From: Leucobacter celer subsp. astrifaciens
Lineage (GTDB): Bacteria; Actinomycetota; Actinomycetes; Actinomycetales; Microbacteriaceae
Reading direction: 5' to 3'
Assembly: GCF_001273835.1 (NCBI RefSeq)
Contig: NZ_JHEI01000151.1
Span: 16,522 to 80,521, forward strand
Length of the DNA: 64,000 nucleotides
Shown: in pieces, positions 51,252-61,400 of the stretch
Layout of the letters: the number at the start of each line of letters is the position of its first letter
Numbering within the stretch: position 1 is the first letter of the stretch
Program-made: the position numbers and the translations under genes
Notes under the pieces: generated by a model
Databases searched by the model: none
The model's input: only the letters and a program-made list of their open reading frames with translations
Told to the model about the DNA's origin: nothing

Positions 51252-54200
51252 GTGCCGGGCACGGCATCCGAGTGGCTGCCGCTCACCCCGGCGCAGCAGG
51301 GCCTGTTCTTCGCACAGCAGCTCGACCCGGGAAGCCCGGCATACACGACCGCGGAGGTCGTCGAGCTGCAGGGAGAGCTCGACGAACGGCGGCTGGAAGC
51401 CGCGATCCGGCTGGCGTACGAGGAATTCGAGCAGCTGAGGACCGAGTTCCGGCTGACGTCGGACGGGCCCCGGCAGCGAGTGCGGGAGACGACGGCCGTG
51501 CGTTTCGAACTCGCGGAGGCGGACACCCCCGAGACGGCGAATGCGCTGATCGAGGCCGCCATCGAACGGCCGCTCGACCTGCTCAGAGGCGAAACGACGC
51601 GCACGGGCTTGATCAGACTGCCGGAGGAGCGCACGTGGTGGTGGCACGCCGCGCACCACGTCGTCTGCGACGGCTACGCCGCACAGCAGCTGCTGCGCCG
51701 CGTCGCCGAGTACTTCGCGGGCGGCGGCGACGCCGAAACGGGTGCAGGGATCCCGCTCGCCGCGCTTGTCGCGGAGGATCACCGGGCCCCCGGATCCGAG
51801 GCGTTCTGGGACGAGCGGCTGGCGCGCATGTCCGGGCCCGCATCGCTTGCGGGCCGCACGCTGCAGCCGGCGCCGCGGGCGATCCGCTGCGGGATCGACC
51901 TCGACGAGGACCTGCAGCGCCTCATCGTCGGCGGGGCCCGTGCGCTGCGCAGCAGTTGGACCGACCTCGTGATCGCGGCCGCGGGTAGCTACGTCGCGAG
52001 GTATGCGGGCGCCGACGCCGGGCGGATCGGCCTGCCGCTCATGAATCGCGCCCTGTCGCGGGTCGGCAGCCTGCTCAGTGCGCGAACGGTGTGCACTGCG
52101 ATGAACGTGCTGCCCGCCGTGATCCCGAGCACCGGGACCGTGCGCGAAGTGCTCGCCGTCACCCGCGCCGAGCAGCAGGCGCTGCGGGAGCACCCCTTCG
52201 AGCGCCAGGAGTGGCTGTCCCGCCGCCTGGCGCGCCGCGCGAGCGCCGATCTCTTCGGCATGCAGGTTAACCTGATCCCGCTCGAGTTGGAGCTGGTCGT
52301 CGGCACGGCGGCGGGTACCGTGCGCAACATCACGGCCGGCCCGGTCGAGGATCTGACGCTCACGGTGCGCGGCACTCCCGGGCGGGGCCGGCGCGTGCGG
52401 CTCGAGCTCGACGCCCACCCCGGCCTGTACGACGCGGCGGCACTCGACCTGCACCTCGCGCGGCTGCGGCACTGGATCATGGTCTGGGCGACGGCGGAGG
52501 GAACCGCATCCGTCGCCGAGTTCGAACTGCTGCCCGGCGAGGAACGAGCGCGCGCGACGAGCGGCTCCGACGGAGCACGGGTCGATCGGCTGCCGCTCTC
52601 GCTGGGGCGGCGCTTCCTCGACCAGGCCCTGCGCACGCCGGACGCCGTCGCGCTGCGCAGCGGCGGGGCGAGCCGCAGCTATGCCGAGCTGCTGGCGGGC
52701 GCCAGGAGGATCGCCTGCGGGCTGCGCGCGAAGGGTGTCGGACCCGGCGACGTGGTGGGAATCCGGTTGCCGCGAGGCTTCGAGCTGTTCGAGGCGGTGT
52801 ACGCCGTGGCGCTGCTGGGCGCGGTGTACCTGCCGGTCGACCCCGAGCTGCCCGGATCCCGGATCGAGATGATGATCGAGGATGCCTCGGCTGTGACCGT
52901 GGTCGACGAGACCGAATCGCTGCGCGCCGCTGGTTCCTGGCTCGGCGACCCGCCGGACGACGTCGATGCCCCCGCCTACCTCATCTTCACATCGGGCTCG
53001 ACCGGGCGCCCCAAAGGGGTACTCGTCTCGCACCGGGCCATCGACAACCGGCTCGCCTGGATGCAGCACCGCTTCGCGCTCGCGCTCGGTGAGCGCGTGC
53101 TGCACAAGACGCCGATCTCGTTCGACGTGTCGATCTGGGAGCTGTTCTGGCCGCTGCAGGTCGGGGGCACCGTCGTGATCGCGGCCCCGGGAGAGCACCG
53201 GGATCCGCGCGCCCTGGCCCGCACGATCGCCGCCGAGCGCATAGCGGTGCTGCACTTCGTGCCGTCGATGCTGCGGGCCTTCCTCGCGGACGCCCCCAGC
53301 CGGGAGATCGTCGGCGCTCCGAGCTCCGGGGTCGCCGCCGCGGGCGGGCGCTGCTCCGTGCGGGCCGTCGTCACGAGCGGTGAGGCGCTCACCGCCGACC
53401 TCGTGCGCGGCGCCCTGGAGTGCTTCGGAGCGCACCCGACGAACCTGTACGGTCCGACCGAGGCCGCGGTCGACGTGACCGCCTGGGAGTGCGGCGAGGC
53501 CGACACGGCGAACGGAGCGAGCGTGCCCATCGGCCGGCCGGTCTGGAACACCTCGTGCCTGGTGCTGGACGCTCGGATGCGTCCCGTGCCGATCGGCGCG
53601 GTGGGGGAGCTGTGGCTGGGAGGTGAGCAGCTCGCCATCGGCTACGTCGGGCGACCCGAGCTGACGGCCGAGCGCTTCGTGGAGACCCCGTGGGGGCGCC
53701 TCTACCGCACGGGCGATCTCGCGAGCCGCAGGCCGGACGGCGCGCTGCTCTACTACGGGCGCACAGATGACCAGGTGAAGGTGCGCGGCCAGCGCGTCGA
53801 GCTCGGCGAGATCGAGGGGGTGCTCAGCGGGGTCGCCGGCGTGCGGGGGCTCGTCGCCGGGCTCGCGGGAGACCGGCTCGTCGTGTGGTTCGCCCCGCAG
53901 GCGGGGCCGGCCGACCGCGTCGAGGAGGAACTGCGCCGGGCTGCGGAGACCAGGCTCCCGGCGTCCTTCGTGCCGAGCCGGTGGATCCCGGTGCCCGGGA
54001 TTCCGCTCGGCAGCAGCGGCAAAGCCGATCGCAGGCGGCTGCTCGCGGAGTGGCCGCCCGCCGCGGTGGCCGAGGAGGGCGAGGCTCCGAGGGATCTCCT
54101 GGAGGAGCGGACCGCGGGGATCCTCGCGGAGGTGCTCGAGCTGCCGGCAGTGCCGGTCGACGCGAGCTTCTTCGACCTGGGCGGCGACTCCCTCTCGGCT

Positions 54201-55187
54201 CTGCGACTGCTCGGCCGGCTGGAGCAGGAACTCGGGCGCGAGCTGGGTCTCGCGGAGGTCTTCGCGCACCCGACCGCCGCTGGTCTCGCCGCGCGCCTCG
54301 TCGACGGCGGCGATCGCTCCGACGGCGCGACCGACCTCGCCGAGGTGCTCACGCTGCGCGCGGGGGACGGGGCGATCCCACCCCTGTTCCTGCTGCCGCC
54401 CGCGGGCGGGCTGGGGTGGTGCTACACGAGTCTGCTCGCGGGGCTGTCGCGCTCGCAGCCGGTGCACGTGATCCAGGCGCCCGGGCTCGGCCGGGGTGCG
54501 CCCGAACCGGTGGCCGACATGACCGCGCTCGCCGCCCGCCAGCTGGCCGCGATACGCGGGGTGGTCGGCGACGGCGCGTTCCACGTCGCCGGGTGGTCGC
54601 TGGGCGGCATGGCCGCGCACGCGGTCGCGGCGCTGGCCCGGAGCGAAGAGCAGTGTGTGGGAGCGGTGGTGCTGCTCGACGCCTACCCCGCCGAGCAGTG
54701 GCAGCATCTCGCGGAGCCGACCGAGGCGGAGGCGCTCGTCGGGGTGCTGCGGCTGGGCGGGTTGGACGCAACCGACCCGCTTGAAGCGGCGCGGCTGGAT
54801 CGCGACGCGGTCGTGGAACGTCTGCGGCGCTCGGGGAGCGCGCTCGCCGCGCTGCCGCCCGCGCTGCTGAGCGGCTGCGTCGAGAGTGTGATCGAAGCGA
54901 CGAGGATCGTGCGCACCGCGCCCCCGACCCGGCTCGTCGGGGGGCTCACGGTGATCACCGCCGCAGCGCCGAGACCCGAGACGCACCTCGACGCGGACGG
55001 GTGGCGGGCCCACGTCGCCGGTGAGGTGCGCATCGAGCCCATAGCGGCCTCGCACGCGGAACTCGTGCGACGGCCGACGGCCGACCGTGTCGCCGGGGTG
55101 ATCGCCGGGGCGATCGCCGAGGCGCGGATGTCGGACTCCGGGCCTCTTCGCGCCACGATGCGTGGCGCTCGAGAGGCGGTCGCGTGA
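51252..55187 (+). CDS. entF: Enterobactin-synthase-like NRPS (C-A-PCP-TE), serine-type
   Basis: Single-module NRPS of 1311 residues, like E. coli EntF (about 1293). C domain (about 1-420): HHVVCDG motif. A domain (about 455-935): YLIFTSGSTGRPKGVLVSHR, NLYGPTEAAVDVTAW, YRTGDLA. The specificity code read by alignment to EntF is DVWHVSLVDK, one change from the serine code. PCP: FFDLGGDSLSALRLL with Ser at about 980. TE (about 1045-1311): nucleophile Ser1116 in VAGWSLGGMA and a late His in IAASHAELVRRP. It should condense DHB with Ser and cyclise the trimer. No MbtH-like gene is seen nearby. GTG start, 5 bp after entB. Confidence 0.88.
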   Translation: MPGTASEWLPLTPAQQGLFFAQQLDPGSPAYTTAEVVELQGELDERRLEAAIRLAYEEFEQLRTEFRLTSDGPRQRVRETTAVRFELAEADTPETANALIEAAIERPLDLLRGETTRTGLIRLPEERTWWWHAAHHVVCDGYAAQQLLRRVAEYFAGGGDAETGAGIPLAALVAEDHRAPGSEAFWDERLARMSGPASLAGRTLQPAPRAIRCGIDLDEDLQRLIVGGARALRSSWTDLVIAAAGSYVARYAGADAGRIGLPLMNRALSRVGSLLSARTVCTAMNVLPAVIPSTGTVREVLAVTRAEQQALREHPFERQEWLSRRLARRASADLFGMQVNLIPLELELVVGTAAGTVRNITAGPVEDLTLTVRGTPGRGRRVRLELDAHPGLYDAAALDLHLARLRHWIMVWATAEGTASVAEFELLPGEERARATSGSDGARVDRLPLSLGRRFLDQALRTPDAVALRSGGASRSYAELLAGARRIACGLRAKGVGPGDVVGIRLPRGFELFEAVYAVALLGAVYLPVDPELPGSRIEMMIEDASAVTVVDETESLRAAGSWLGDPPDDVDAPAYLIFTSGSTGRPKGVLVSHRAIDNRLAWMQHRFALALGERVLHKTPISFDVSIWELFWPLQVGGTVVIAAPGEHRDPRALARTIAAERIAVLHFVPSMLRAFLADAPSREIVGAPSSGVAAAGGRCSVRAVVTSGEALTADLVRGALECFGAHPTNLYGPTEAAVDVTAWECGEADTANGASVPIGRPVWNTSCLVLDARMRPVPIGAVGELWLGGEQLAIGYVGRPELTAERFVETPWGRLYRTGDLASRRPDGALLYYGRTDDQVKVRGQRVELGEIEGVLSGVAGVRGLVAGLAGDRLVVWFAPQAGPADRVEEELRRAAETRLPASFVPSRWIPVPGIPLGSSGKADRRRLLAEWPPAAVAEEGEAPRDLLEERTAGILAEVLELPAVPVDASFFDLGGDSLSALRLLGRLEQELGRELGLAEVFAHPTAAGLAARLVDGGDRSDGATDLAEVLTLRAGDGAIPPLFLLPPAGGLGWCYTSLLAGLSRSQPVHVIQAPGLGRGAPEPVADMTALAARQLAAIRGVVGDGAFHVAGWSLGGMAAHAVAALARSEEQCVGAVVLLDAYPAEQWQHLAEPTEAEALVGVLRLGGLDATDPLEAARLDRDAVVERLRRSGSALAALPPALLSGCVESVIEATRIVRTAPPTRLVGGLTVITAAAPRPETHLDADGWRAHVAGEVRIEPIAASHAELVRRPTADRVAGVIAGAIAEARMSDSGPLRATMRGAREAVA

Positions 55188-55831
55188 CCGTCGTGCGCTT
55201 CGCCGAGGTGCCCGATGCTCCGGGGTGCGGCGACGGGCCCGCGCCGCGCTGGATGACCGCGCCGGAGGCCGCGCGCCGGAGCCGTATCGTGCACGCGGCC
55301 GATCGCGCGGCCTACGACGCCGCGCACCTGCTCGTGCGCGAGTGCGCGGGTGAACTGCTCGGGTGCGAGGCACAGGGGCTCGCGTTGGCACAGCTCTGCC
55401 CGACTTGCGGCAGCGAGGCCCACGGCATGCCGCGGATGATCGGTTCTCCGGTGCATGTGAGCCTCAGCCACACGAGGGGGTACGTCGCGGCTATCGCGTC
55501 GTGGTCCCGCTGCGGCATCGACGTCGAGCGCGCCGGCGCGCCGGTGATCCGCCGCGCACTCGGCGACGACGAGGCGCGGTGGGTGGCGGCGCAGCGCGCG
55601 CCGGGCGACGCCTTCGTGATGCTGTGGACCCGCAAGGAGGCCCTCGTCAAGGCCGGTCTGGGCGCACTCGAGCGCGTCCATCTGCTCAACGCGCTGCGCC
55701 CGGTGGCGGGCGCGCGGATCGGCGACTGGCGTGGCGGGAGCGACGGCGCGGTCTACGGGTCCTGGTGCGTGCTGGACGAGCGGCTGAGCGCCGCGAGCGC
55801 CTCCGGGAGCGCCCCGCGCCACCACGCGTAG
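55184..55831 (+). CDS. 4'-phosphopantetheinyl transferase (Sfp/EntD-like)
   Basis: Holo-carrier protein synthase of 215 residues that should attach phosphopantetheine from CoA to the carrier domains of EntB and EntF. Motifs: VHVSLSHTRGYVAAIASW, CGIDVERAG (Mg2+ Asp and Glu), and WTRKEALVKAGLG. An unusual small cluster CPTCGSEAHG in the first half may bind zinc; similar segments occur in actinobacterial PPTases. The GTG start overlaps the NRPS stop by 4 bp. Its 3' end overlaps the convergent esterase gene by 79 bp. Confidence 0.88.
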   Translation: MTVVRFAEVPDAPGCGDGPAPRWMTAPEAARRSRIVHAADRAAYDAAHLLVRECAGELLGCEAQGLALAQLCPTCGSEAHGMPRMIGSPVHVSLSHTRGYVAAIASWSRCGIDVERAGAPVIRRALGDDEARWVAAQRAPGDAFVMLWTRKEALVKAGLGALERVHLLNALRPVAGARIGDWRGGSDGAVYGSWCVLDERLSAASASGSAPRHHA

Positions 55832-57147
55832 TCGTGCCCGCCCGCGTACTCGACGCGTTCCGCATCGAGCCCGGCGGCGCGCATGCGGCGGTGCAGCTCG
55901 CGGTGCGGTTCGAGCAGCATCCACTCGTGGGTGCCCACTTCCAGGCGGAAGCGCGTATCGGCCCCATGCGGCCTCTCCGGAGGGTGCTCGAGGGAGTGCC
56001 CGCCCAGCCAGAGCGAGGCCGACTGGGAGAGGACCATCCCGAAGGCATCTGGTCGTTCGAGTCCGCAGCGCAGCGCGACGACCCCGCCGAGGCTCTGACC
56101 GGCCACCCCGCAGAGCCGCGGGGGCACCGGTGCGTCGAGGAGTCGGCGTGCCCACGGGAGATATCGATCGGCGAGTTCGTCGACGAAGACGGAATCGGCC
56201 CCCAGCGTGTCCCAGCGACGCTCGACCCCGCCGGAGTCGATGAGGACCGCGCTGATGGGCGGGGCCCCGCCCGCCCGGATCATGTCGGCGAGCGTCCCAC
56301 CGAGATCGAACTGCTCGGCCCAGACCTCGCCGTCGAGAATCATCCACAGGGGTCGCGGCCCCGTGCCGTGGTCGAACGTCCAGCAGCGGCGGCCATCGGG
56401 GCCGGTGGCCGAGTGCAGCGCGGCCGGACCCTCGGTGCCGCGAGCAGGCGGGCGGAGCCAGCGCTGCGGCGGGGCGGCGGGGCCCTCGGCAACGGAGAGC
56501 GTGTGGCCGGAGCGGTTGGGGCAGCGCAAGGGGTTGCGGGGGTCGGGGTGCGCGAGCTGGAAGAGTGCGCGCAGTGTGATCGGGGCACGGGCTTCAGTCT
56601 GGGGGGTCGAGCCCGGACGGGACGCCGGGTCGGCCGGTGCGGGCCGGGGATCGCGCCACGGTGCGGGGCCGGGGCCCGTGTGCACCAGGAACCCGTACGA
56701 ACCGCGCCACTCCGGCTCGAGCGCGTAGGAGAGGTACCAGATGTCGGTGCCGGTCACCCTCTCCAATTCGGAGTGGGCGAGGTCGGTGCCGTCCGTGAGC
56801 CGGTTCACGAGCAGCAGGATGTCTCGGGCGCTCGGCGAGCGGTACAGGAAGGTGAGGACCGGCCGACCCGCCGCATCCTGTTCGAGCAGCGGCGAACGTG
56901 CGCCCGGGCCGGACCAGAACTCCTCGACTGCGGGATCGATCTCGGCGTCTTCGGCGAGCGGGTCCGCCTCGGGGTGCGTCGCGTGGATGCGCGTCTCGAG
57001 CTCGCCGAGCAACGGGCTCGCGCAGCGCGGGGCCGGAGCGGGTCGGGGGATGCGCGGCGGGCGACGAGCGCCTCCCGACCCCGGGCCGGCAGAGCGGGGC
57101 AGCTTGTCCTCCGGCTGTGTCGGTGTTTCGCCCATCGGCTCCCTCAT
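55753..57147 (-). CDS. fes: Fes-type enterochelin esterase
   Basis: Alpha/beta hydrolase of 464 residues, expected to cut the ester backbone of imported ferric catecholate and release iron in the cytoplasm. An N-terminal Fes-like domain (about 60-190) has PVLTFLYRS and DIWYLSYALEPEWRGSYGFL. The esterase domain has LWMILDGEVWAEQFDLGG, PPISAVLIDSGGVERRWDTL, nucleophile Ser352 in CGVAGQSLGGVVALR and the late His in YAGGHDYAWWRGAL. The ATG at 57147 lacks a Shine-Dalgarno; ATG at 57135 is an alternative. It faces the PPTase gene and is divergent from the siderophore-binding lipoprotein gene. Confidence 0.87.
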   Translation of the reverse strand: MREPMGETPTQPEDKLPRSAGPGSGGARRPPRIPRPAPAPRCASPLLGELETRIHATHPEADPLAEDAEIDPAVEEFWSGPGARSPLLEQDAAGRPVLTFLYRSPSARDILLLVNRLTDGTDLAHSELERVTGTDIWYLSYALEPEWRGSYGFLVHTGPGPAPWRDPRPAPADPASRPGSTPQTEARAPITLRALFQLAHPDPRNPLRCPNRSGHTLSVAEGPAAPPQRWLRPPARGTEGPAALHSATGPDGRRCWTFDHGTGPRPLWMILDGEVWAEQFDLGGTLADMIRAGGAPPISAVLIDSGGVERRWDTLGADSVFVDELADRYLPWARRLLDAPVPPRLCGVAGQSLGGVVALRCGLERPDAFGMVLSQSASLWLGGHSLEHPPERPHGADTRFRLEVGTHEWMLLEPHRELHRRMRAAGLDAERVEYAGGHDYAWWRGALPEALAALSRSSSTHQDP

Positions 57148-57197
57148 TCATGCCGGCACGTTCCCAGCCTGCGTTGAACATCAGATGTATGTATGTA

Positions 57198-57216
57198 TAT
57201 CCTTATTCTGACCTGA
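57198..57216. promoter_or_regulatory. Candidate iron box between fes and the binding-protein gene
   Basis: TATCCTTATTCTGACCTGA keeps one good half-site (read on the minus strand TCAGGTCAG, against TTAGGTTAG) and a poor second half. TATTCT (57204-57209) within it could be a -10 on the plus strand. One iron repressor here could control both divergent genes. Confidence 0.4.
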
Positions 57217-57330
57217 TGTGAGAGAGAAGTCGATTTCTCCACTGTTTCGACGGTCGTCCTGCGCGAGGAATTGAGTCGCGGGACAGTGCCCGTCGGCGGG
57301 TTTCCGAGCGTGAAGAACGAGGTGTCCGGT

Positions 57331-58413
57331 ATGCGATTCAGCGCCCGTGGACGACTGGGGGCGATCGCACTCCTGGCGGCACTGATCCTGAGCGGCTGCG
57401 CTGCCTCTGACCCGTCGTCGTCCGGTGCGGCGACGGACGACGACAGCCCCACGGCTTACGGACTGGCCGTCGGCGAAGAGGGCCTTGCAGACGGTGTGCC
57501 GGGCCTCGCGGACGGCACCCCCATCCGTGTGATCGAGGACGTCAAGCACGAGGCGGTGGCCGTACCCGTCGAGCCGCAGCGGGTCGTGACGCTCAGCGAA
57601 CCGACGCTCGACGGGGCGCTGGCGCTCGGGGCCACCCCGGTGGGCTCGGTCAACGGGCGGGGCCAGACCACGATGCCCAACTATCTGCTCGACCGCGCCG
57701 AGGGCGTCCCCGCCGTCGGCTCGGTCGCCCAGTTCAACTTCGAGGCCATCGCCGAGCTGAAGCCCGACTTGATCCTCACCTATGCCTCCGGCGGCAACAA
57801 CCCGGAGTCGGTGGCGATCATGGAGCGAATCGCGCCCGTCTACTTCGTCGGCTACGCGGGTGCCGAATGGAAGACGACCTTCCGCAACGTCGCGAACGCG
57901 CTGAACCTGCAGGAGGACGCGGAACGGATCCTCACCGACTTCGACGAGCACGCCGCAGAGATCAAGAGCAGGCTCTACGACGCCGGATACGAGGACGCGA
58001 CGTTCTCGATCGTGCGCTGGCAGGGCTCGAACGCCTCCCTCATCCTGAAGGAGCTGCCGCCGGGCATGGCGCTCGAGGCGATCGGCCTGGCTCGCCCGCC
58101 GGCCCAGGACACAGAAGGGCGCGGGCACTCCGAACCGATCTCGCTCGAGAATCTCGACGACGCCGACGCCGACTACATGTTCTTCGGAACGCTCGGCGGT
58201 TCGAGCGTCGGCAACCCGGTCGCGGGAGGCACCGCCGATGTCTCCGGTGCAGAGCTGGCCTACGCGGAGGCCCAAGGCGTACCGGGCTTCACCCAGCTGA
58301 AGGCCTATCGCGACGGGAATGTGATCCTCGTCGACGGCTCGCTCTGGACCTCCACCGGGGGGCCGCTGCTGATGCGCGGGATCATCGACGCGGTCGAGGA
58401 GGCGCTGCTGTGA
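57331..58413 (+). CDS. Iron-siderophore ABC transporter substrate-binding lipoprotein (FepB/FecB-like)
   Basis: Extracellular binding protein of about 360 residues. The signal peptide RFSARGRLGAIALLAALILS is followed by the lipobox Cys23. The TroA/FecB fold is visible in VEPQRVVTLSEPTLDGALAL, GVPAVGSVAQFNFEAIAELK, PDLILTYASGGN and AEWKTTFRNVANALNL, and the C-terminal YRDGNVILVDGSLW is typical of siderophore binders. The ATG at 57331 has GAGGTG upstream; GTG at 57310 is an alternative. Ligand is presumably the ferric form of the cluster product. The partner permease and ATPase are not in the window. The last 4 bp overlap the next gene. Confidence 0.85.
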   Translation: MRFSARGRLGAIALLAALILSGCAASDPSSSGAATDDDSPTAYGLAVGEEGLADGVPGLADGTPIRVIEDVKHEAVAVPVEPQRVVTLSEPTLDGALALGATPVGSVNGRGQTTMPNYLLDRAEGVPAVGSVAQFNFEAIAELKPDLILTYASGGNNPESVAIMERIAPVYFVGYAGAEWKTTFRNVANALNLQEDAERILTDFDEHAAEIKSRLYDAGYEDATFSIVRWQGSNASLILKELPPGMALEAIGLARPPAQDTEGRGHSEPISLENLDDADADYMFFGTLGGSSVGNPVAGGTADVSGAELAYAEAQGVPGFTQLKAYRDGNVILVDGSLWTSTGGPLLMRGIIDAVEEALL

Positions 58414-61400
58414 ACGCCCGGCGTCTGATCGGCGCGAAGCCGTTGCTCACCGCACTGCTCGTCTTCGGTCTGGCCGTTGGCACGGTTCCCGCGGCCGCGT
58501 ACGCGAACGATGATCCCGCGGCGGCGGAAGGTACCACGGCACAGGTCGTCGCCGAGGAGTCGTCGGAGACCGGCGACGCCGTCTCAGGGGAGGCCGAGAG
58601 CGGATCCGAGACCGGGCACTCCCCGGAGCCCGATTCGGTGCCCGAGCCCGCGCCAGTGGTCACGGCGCAGCCCGAGGACCTTGAGGTCGTGGTGGGGGCT
58701 GAGGCGGTGTTCGAGATCGGTGCAGGCAACGTCACCGCCTACCACTGGGAGCGGCTCGGCGAAGACGGCGATCCCGCGGACGAGCGTGCCTGGACCGAGC
58801 TCGATGCGAACGAGCAGCCGAGCGCCATCACCGAGCGCCTGGTCTTCACCGCCGAACCGGGTCATGCCGGCAGCTATCGTGTGCGGCTCACCGGGTCGGG
58901 CGGGGAGACCGTGTACTCGGTTCCGGTCGGGCTCGCAGTGGTCGACCCGCAGGCCGATGCCGACGCAGAGACGGCCCGAGAGACCGATGCCGACGCGGTC
59001 GACCCCGATGAGATCGCAGAAACCCGGGACGCGCTCGTCGCGCCGCGGTCGGCCGAACTGCTCGCCGCGGCCGCGGATCTCGTAGTGACCGCCCATCCCC
59101 AGCCCGTCAGTGCGGCTCAGGGCGCGAACGTGAGGCTTTCCGCGCAGGTGAGCGGTGGCGTCGACCCGGTCACCGTGCAATGGCAGCGCAGCACGGCTCT
59201 GAGCGCATCCGCTGCTCCGACGGGCTGGACCGATAACGGCCTCGACCGCGCCACGAGTCCGACCTTCACCTTCAACGCGGGCACCAGCCCCCACCAGAAC
59301 AACCGCTGGTACCGGGCCGTCTTCACCGACGGCGACGGGGCGCAGGTGATCACGGATGCGGTCAAGCTCACGATCCTGCCTGCTCCCGTGGTGACGTCCC
59401 AGCCGGTCGGCAGCACGGTGCATCTGGGCGAGGCGGCCACCTTCTCCGCGACGGCCTCGGGCGATGAGGTCACCGTGCAGTGGCAGCGCACCACCGCAGC
59501 GCAGCCGAACGGCGAAGCCGATGACAGCACCTGGAGCGATGTGCCCGATGCGACATCGGGCACCCTGACCGTCTCCGAGACCACGGCCTCGTCTCACGGC
59601 GCCTTCTACCGCGCCGTATTCACCAACGCGGCGGGCGCGACCGAGACCCGCGCAGCGCAGCTGCTGCTCTTCGAGAGGCTCGACACGAACAACGCCGTCA
59701 CCGTCTCGGGGGAGTCGTACGGCATCTCCCCGGGCAACCCGTTCTCGGTGTCGGCGCCGAACGCGGTGGTGCGGGGAGAGTCCATCGTGATCGAGGGCTT
59801 CGACTACCTGCACGTCGACGGGCAGCAGGGCTCGGTGGCGAATTTCCTGATGGATGCTGCGTACTCCGGAGATCCGCTGACGCTGAACACCACGCGCACG
59901 GTGATCAACCCGGCGACCGGCGCTGAGTACGCCGACAAGCGGGGCCACAATGTCGCCCAGGCGGGCGGGGCGGGCAACACGGGGAAGCAGAATGTGCTCA
60001 CGGCGGCCGGCGACACGGTGCTGCGGGAGTACTCCGGATGGGCCGATGGATACTTCCGCGTGGAGATCCCCTGGCCCACGCCCGAGAACACAGTTCAGGA
60101 TCAGGCATTCTTCGATGAGCACTGGGGGGCCGGCTCTCAGCACACGGTGCGGATCCTGACGGGGTCGCTGCTCTCCGGAGACAATCAGCGCGGGATCACG
60201 GTACGCTTCACGGTCGTCGATGAGCCGACGGGTGCGGCGACTGCGCCCGAGATCGCCGAGCAGCCCGAGGACGCGAGCGTCGTCGCCGGAGAGCAGGCCG
60301 TGTTCGTCGCGTCGGCGTCCGGTACGCCGCTCCCCGAGGTGCGGTGGCAGTCGCTGACGCAAGGCGGCGCCTGGAACGACATCCCGGGCGCGCGCGATGG
60401 CGAACTCGTGGTGAGCGACACCACGACCGCCATGTCAGGTACCCGGTATCGCGCGGTGTTCTCCAACTCCGCGGGACAGGTGATCACAGACACCGCCACG
60501 CTGACGGTGGCGCCCAGCGCGGTCGGCGTGAAGACCCACCCGGTCTCGCAGGGCGTCGAAGCCGGCGAGCGGGCGCGCTTCACCGCGGAGGCCACCGGCG
60601 CCGAGGTCGTCACGCGCTGGGAGCGCAGCAGCGACGGTGAGGAATGGGAGACGATCCGGGGTGCGAATGATGTCGTGCTGGCGATCGAGGGCGTCACCGC
60701 CGCCGACGCCGCGTGGCGATACCGAGCGCGATTCAGCAACCCGGGCAACCCGGACGGGGTGGTCACGGAGTCGGCGACGCTGACCGTGATCCCCCGCGAG
60801 AACGTGCGCGAATACTGCGGGGAGTCGTACGGGCCGGCAGGGTACGAGGGAGCCCGCTTCTGCTTCTCCGGGCCCGAGAAAGTCGTGGTGGGCGAAGACA
60901 TCGTGATCCAGGGCACCGGCGGCTATCGCGCAACGGATGGGCGCACCGGGTCCGTGATCAACTTCTTCCTCGATGCGCTCTACTCCGGTGATCCGAACAC
61001 CGTCTACGTGAAGCAGCCGGTCGAGCATCCGGTCACCGGAAACCCGGTCGACGACCGTCGCACGCACGCGATGGTGCAGGCGAAGGCCGACGGTACTTGG
61101 ACTGCGACGATCCCGTGGCCCACCGTGCAGACCGTGTCGAGCACCCAAGACGGGCGGGGCAGCTTCTCCGAGCAGCGGCTCGCCCAGCGCTTCGCGCCCG
61201 GCACCACCCACGCGATCCGGATGCTCTCGGGTTCGCTGCTCAGCAAGCCGACCGACGTGCAGCGCGGAGCGACCCTGTTCTTCACCGTGGTCGAGCGGCT
61301 GAGCGACCCCATCGAGGTCCAGAAGCCGATCTACCCGCACGAGACGTACGCGGCGCCGGGAGCAGGTGATGATGCGTTCGCGTGGGTGCCGACCACCGCG

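Noticed and set aside
50706..55391. A 1561-codon open frame antisense to entF
   Set aside because: It is rich in Arg, Pro, Gly, Ala and His, has no recognisable domain and mirrors the high-GC codon bias of entF; the sense frame has full NRPS motifs.
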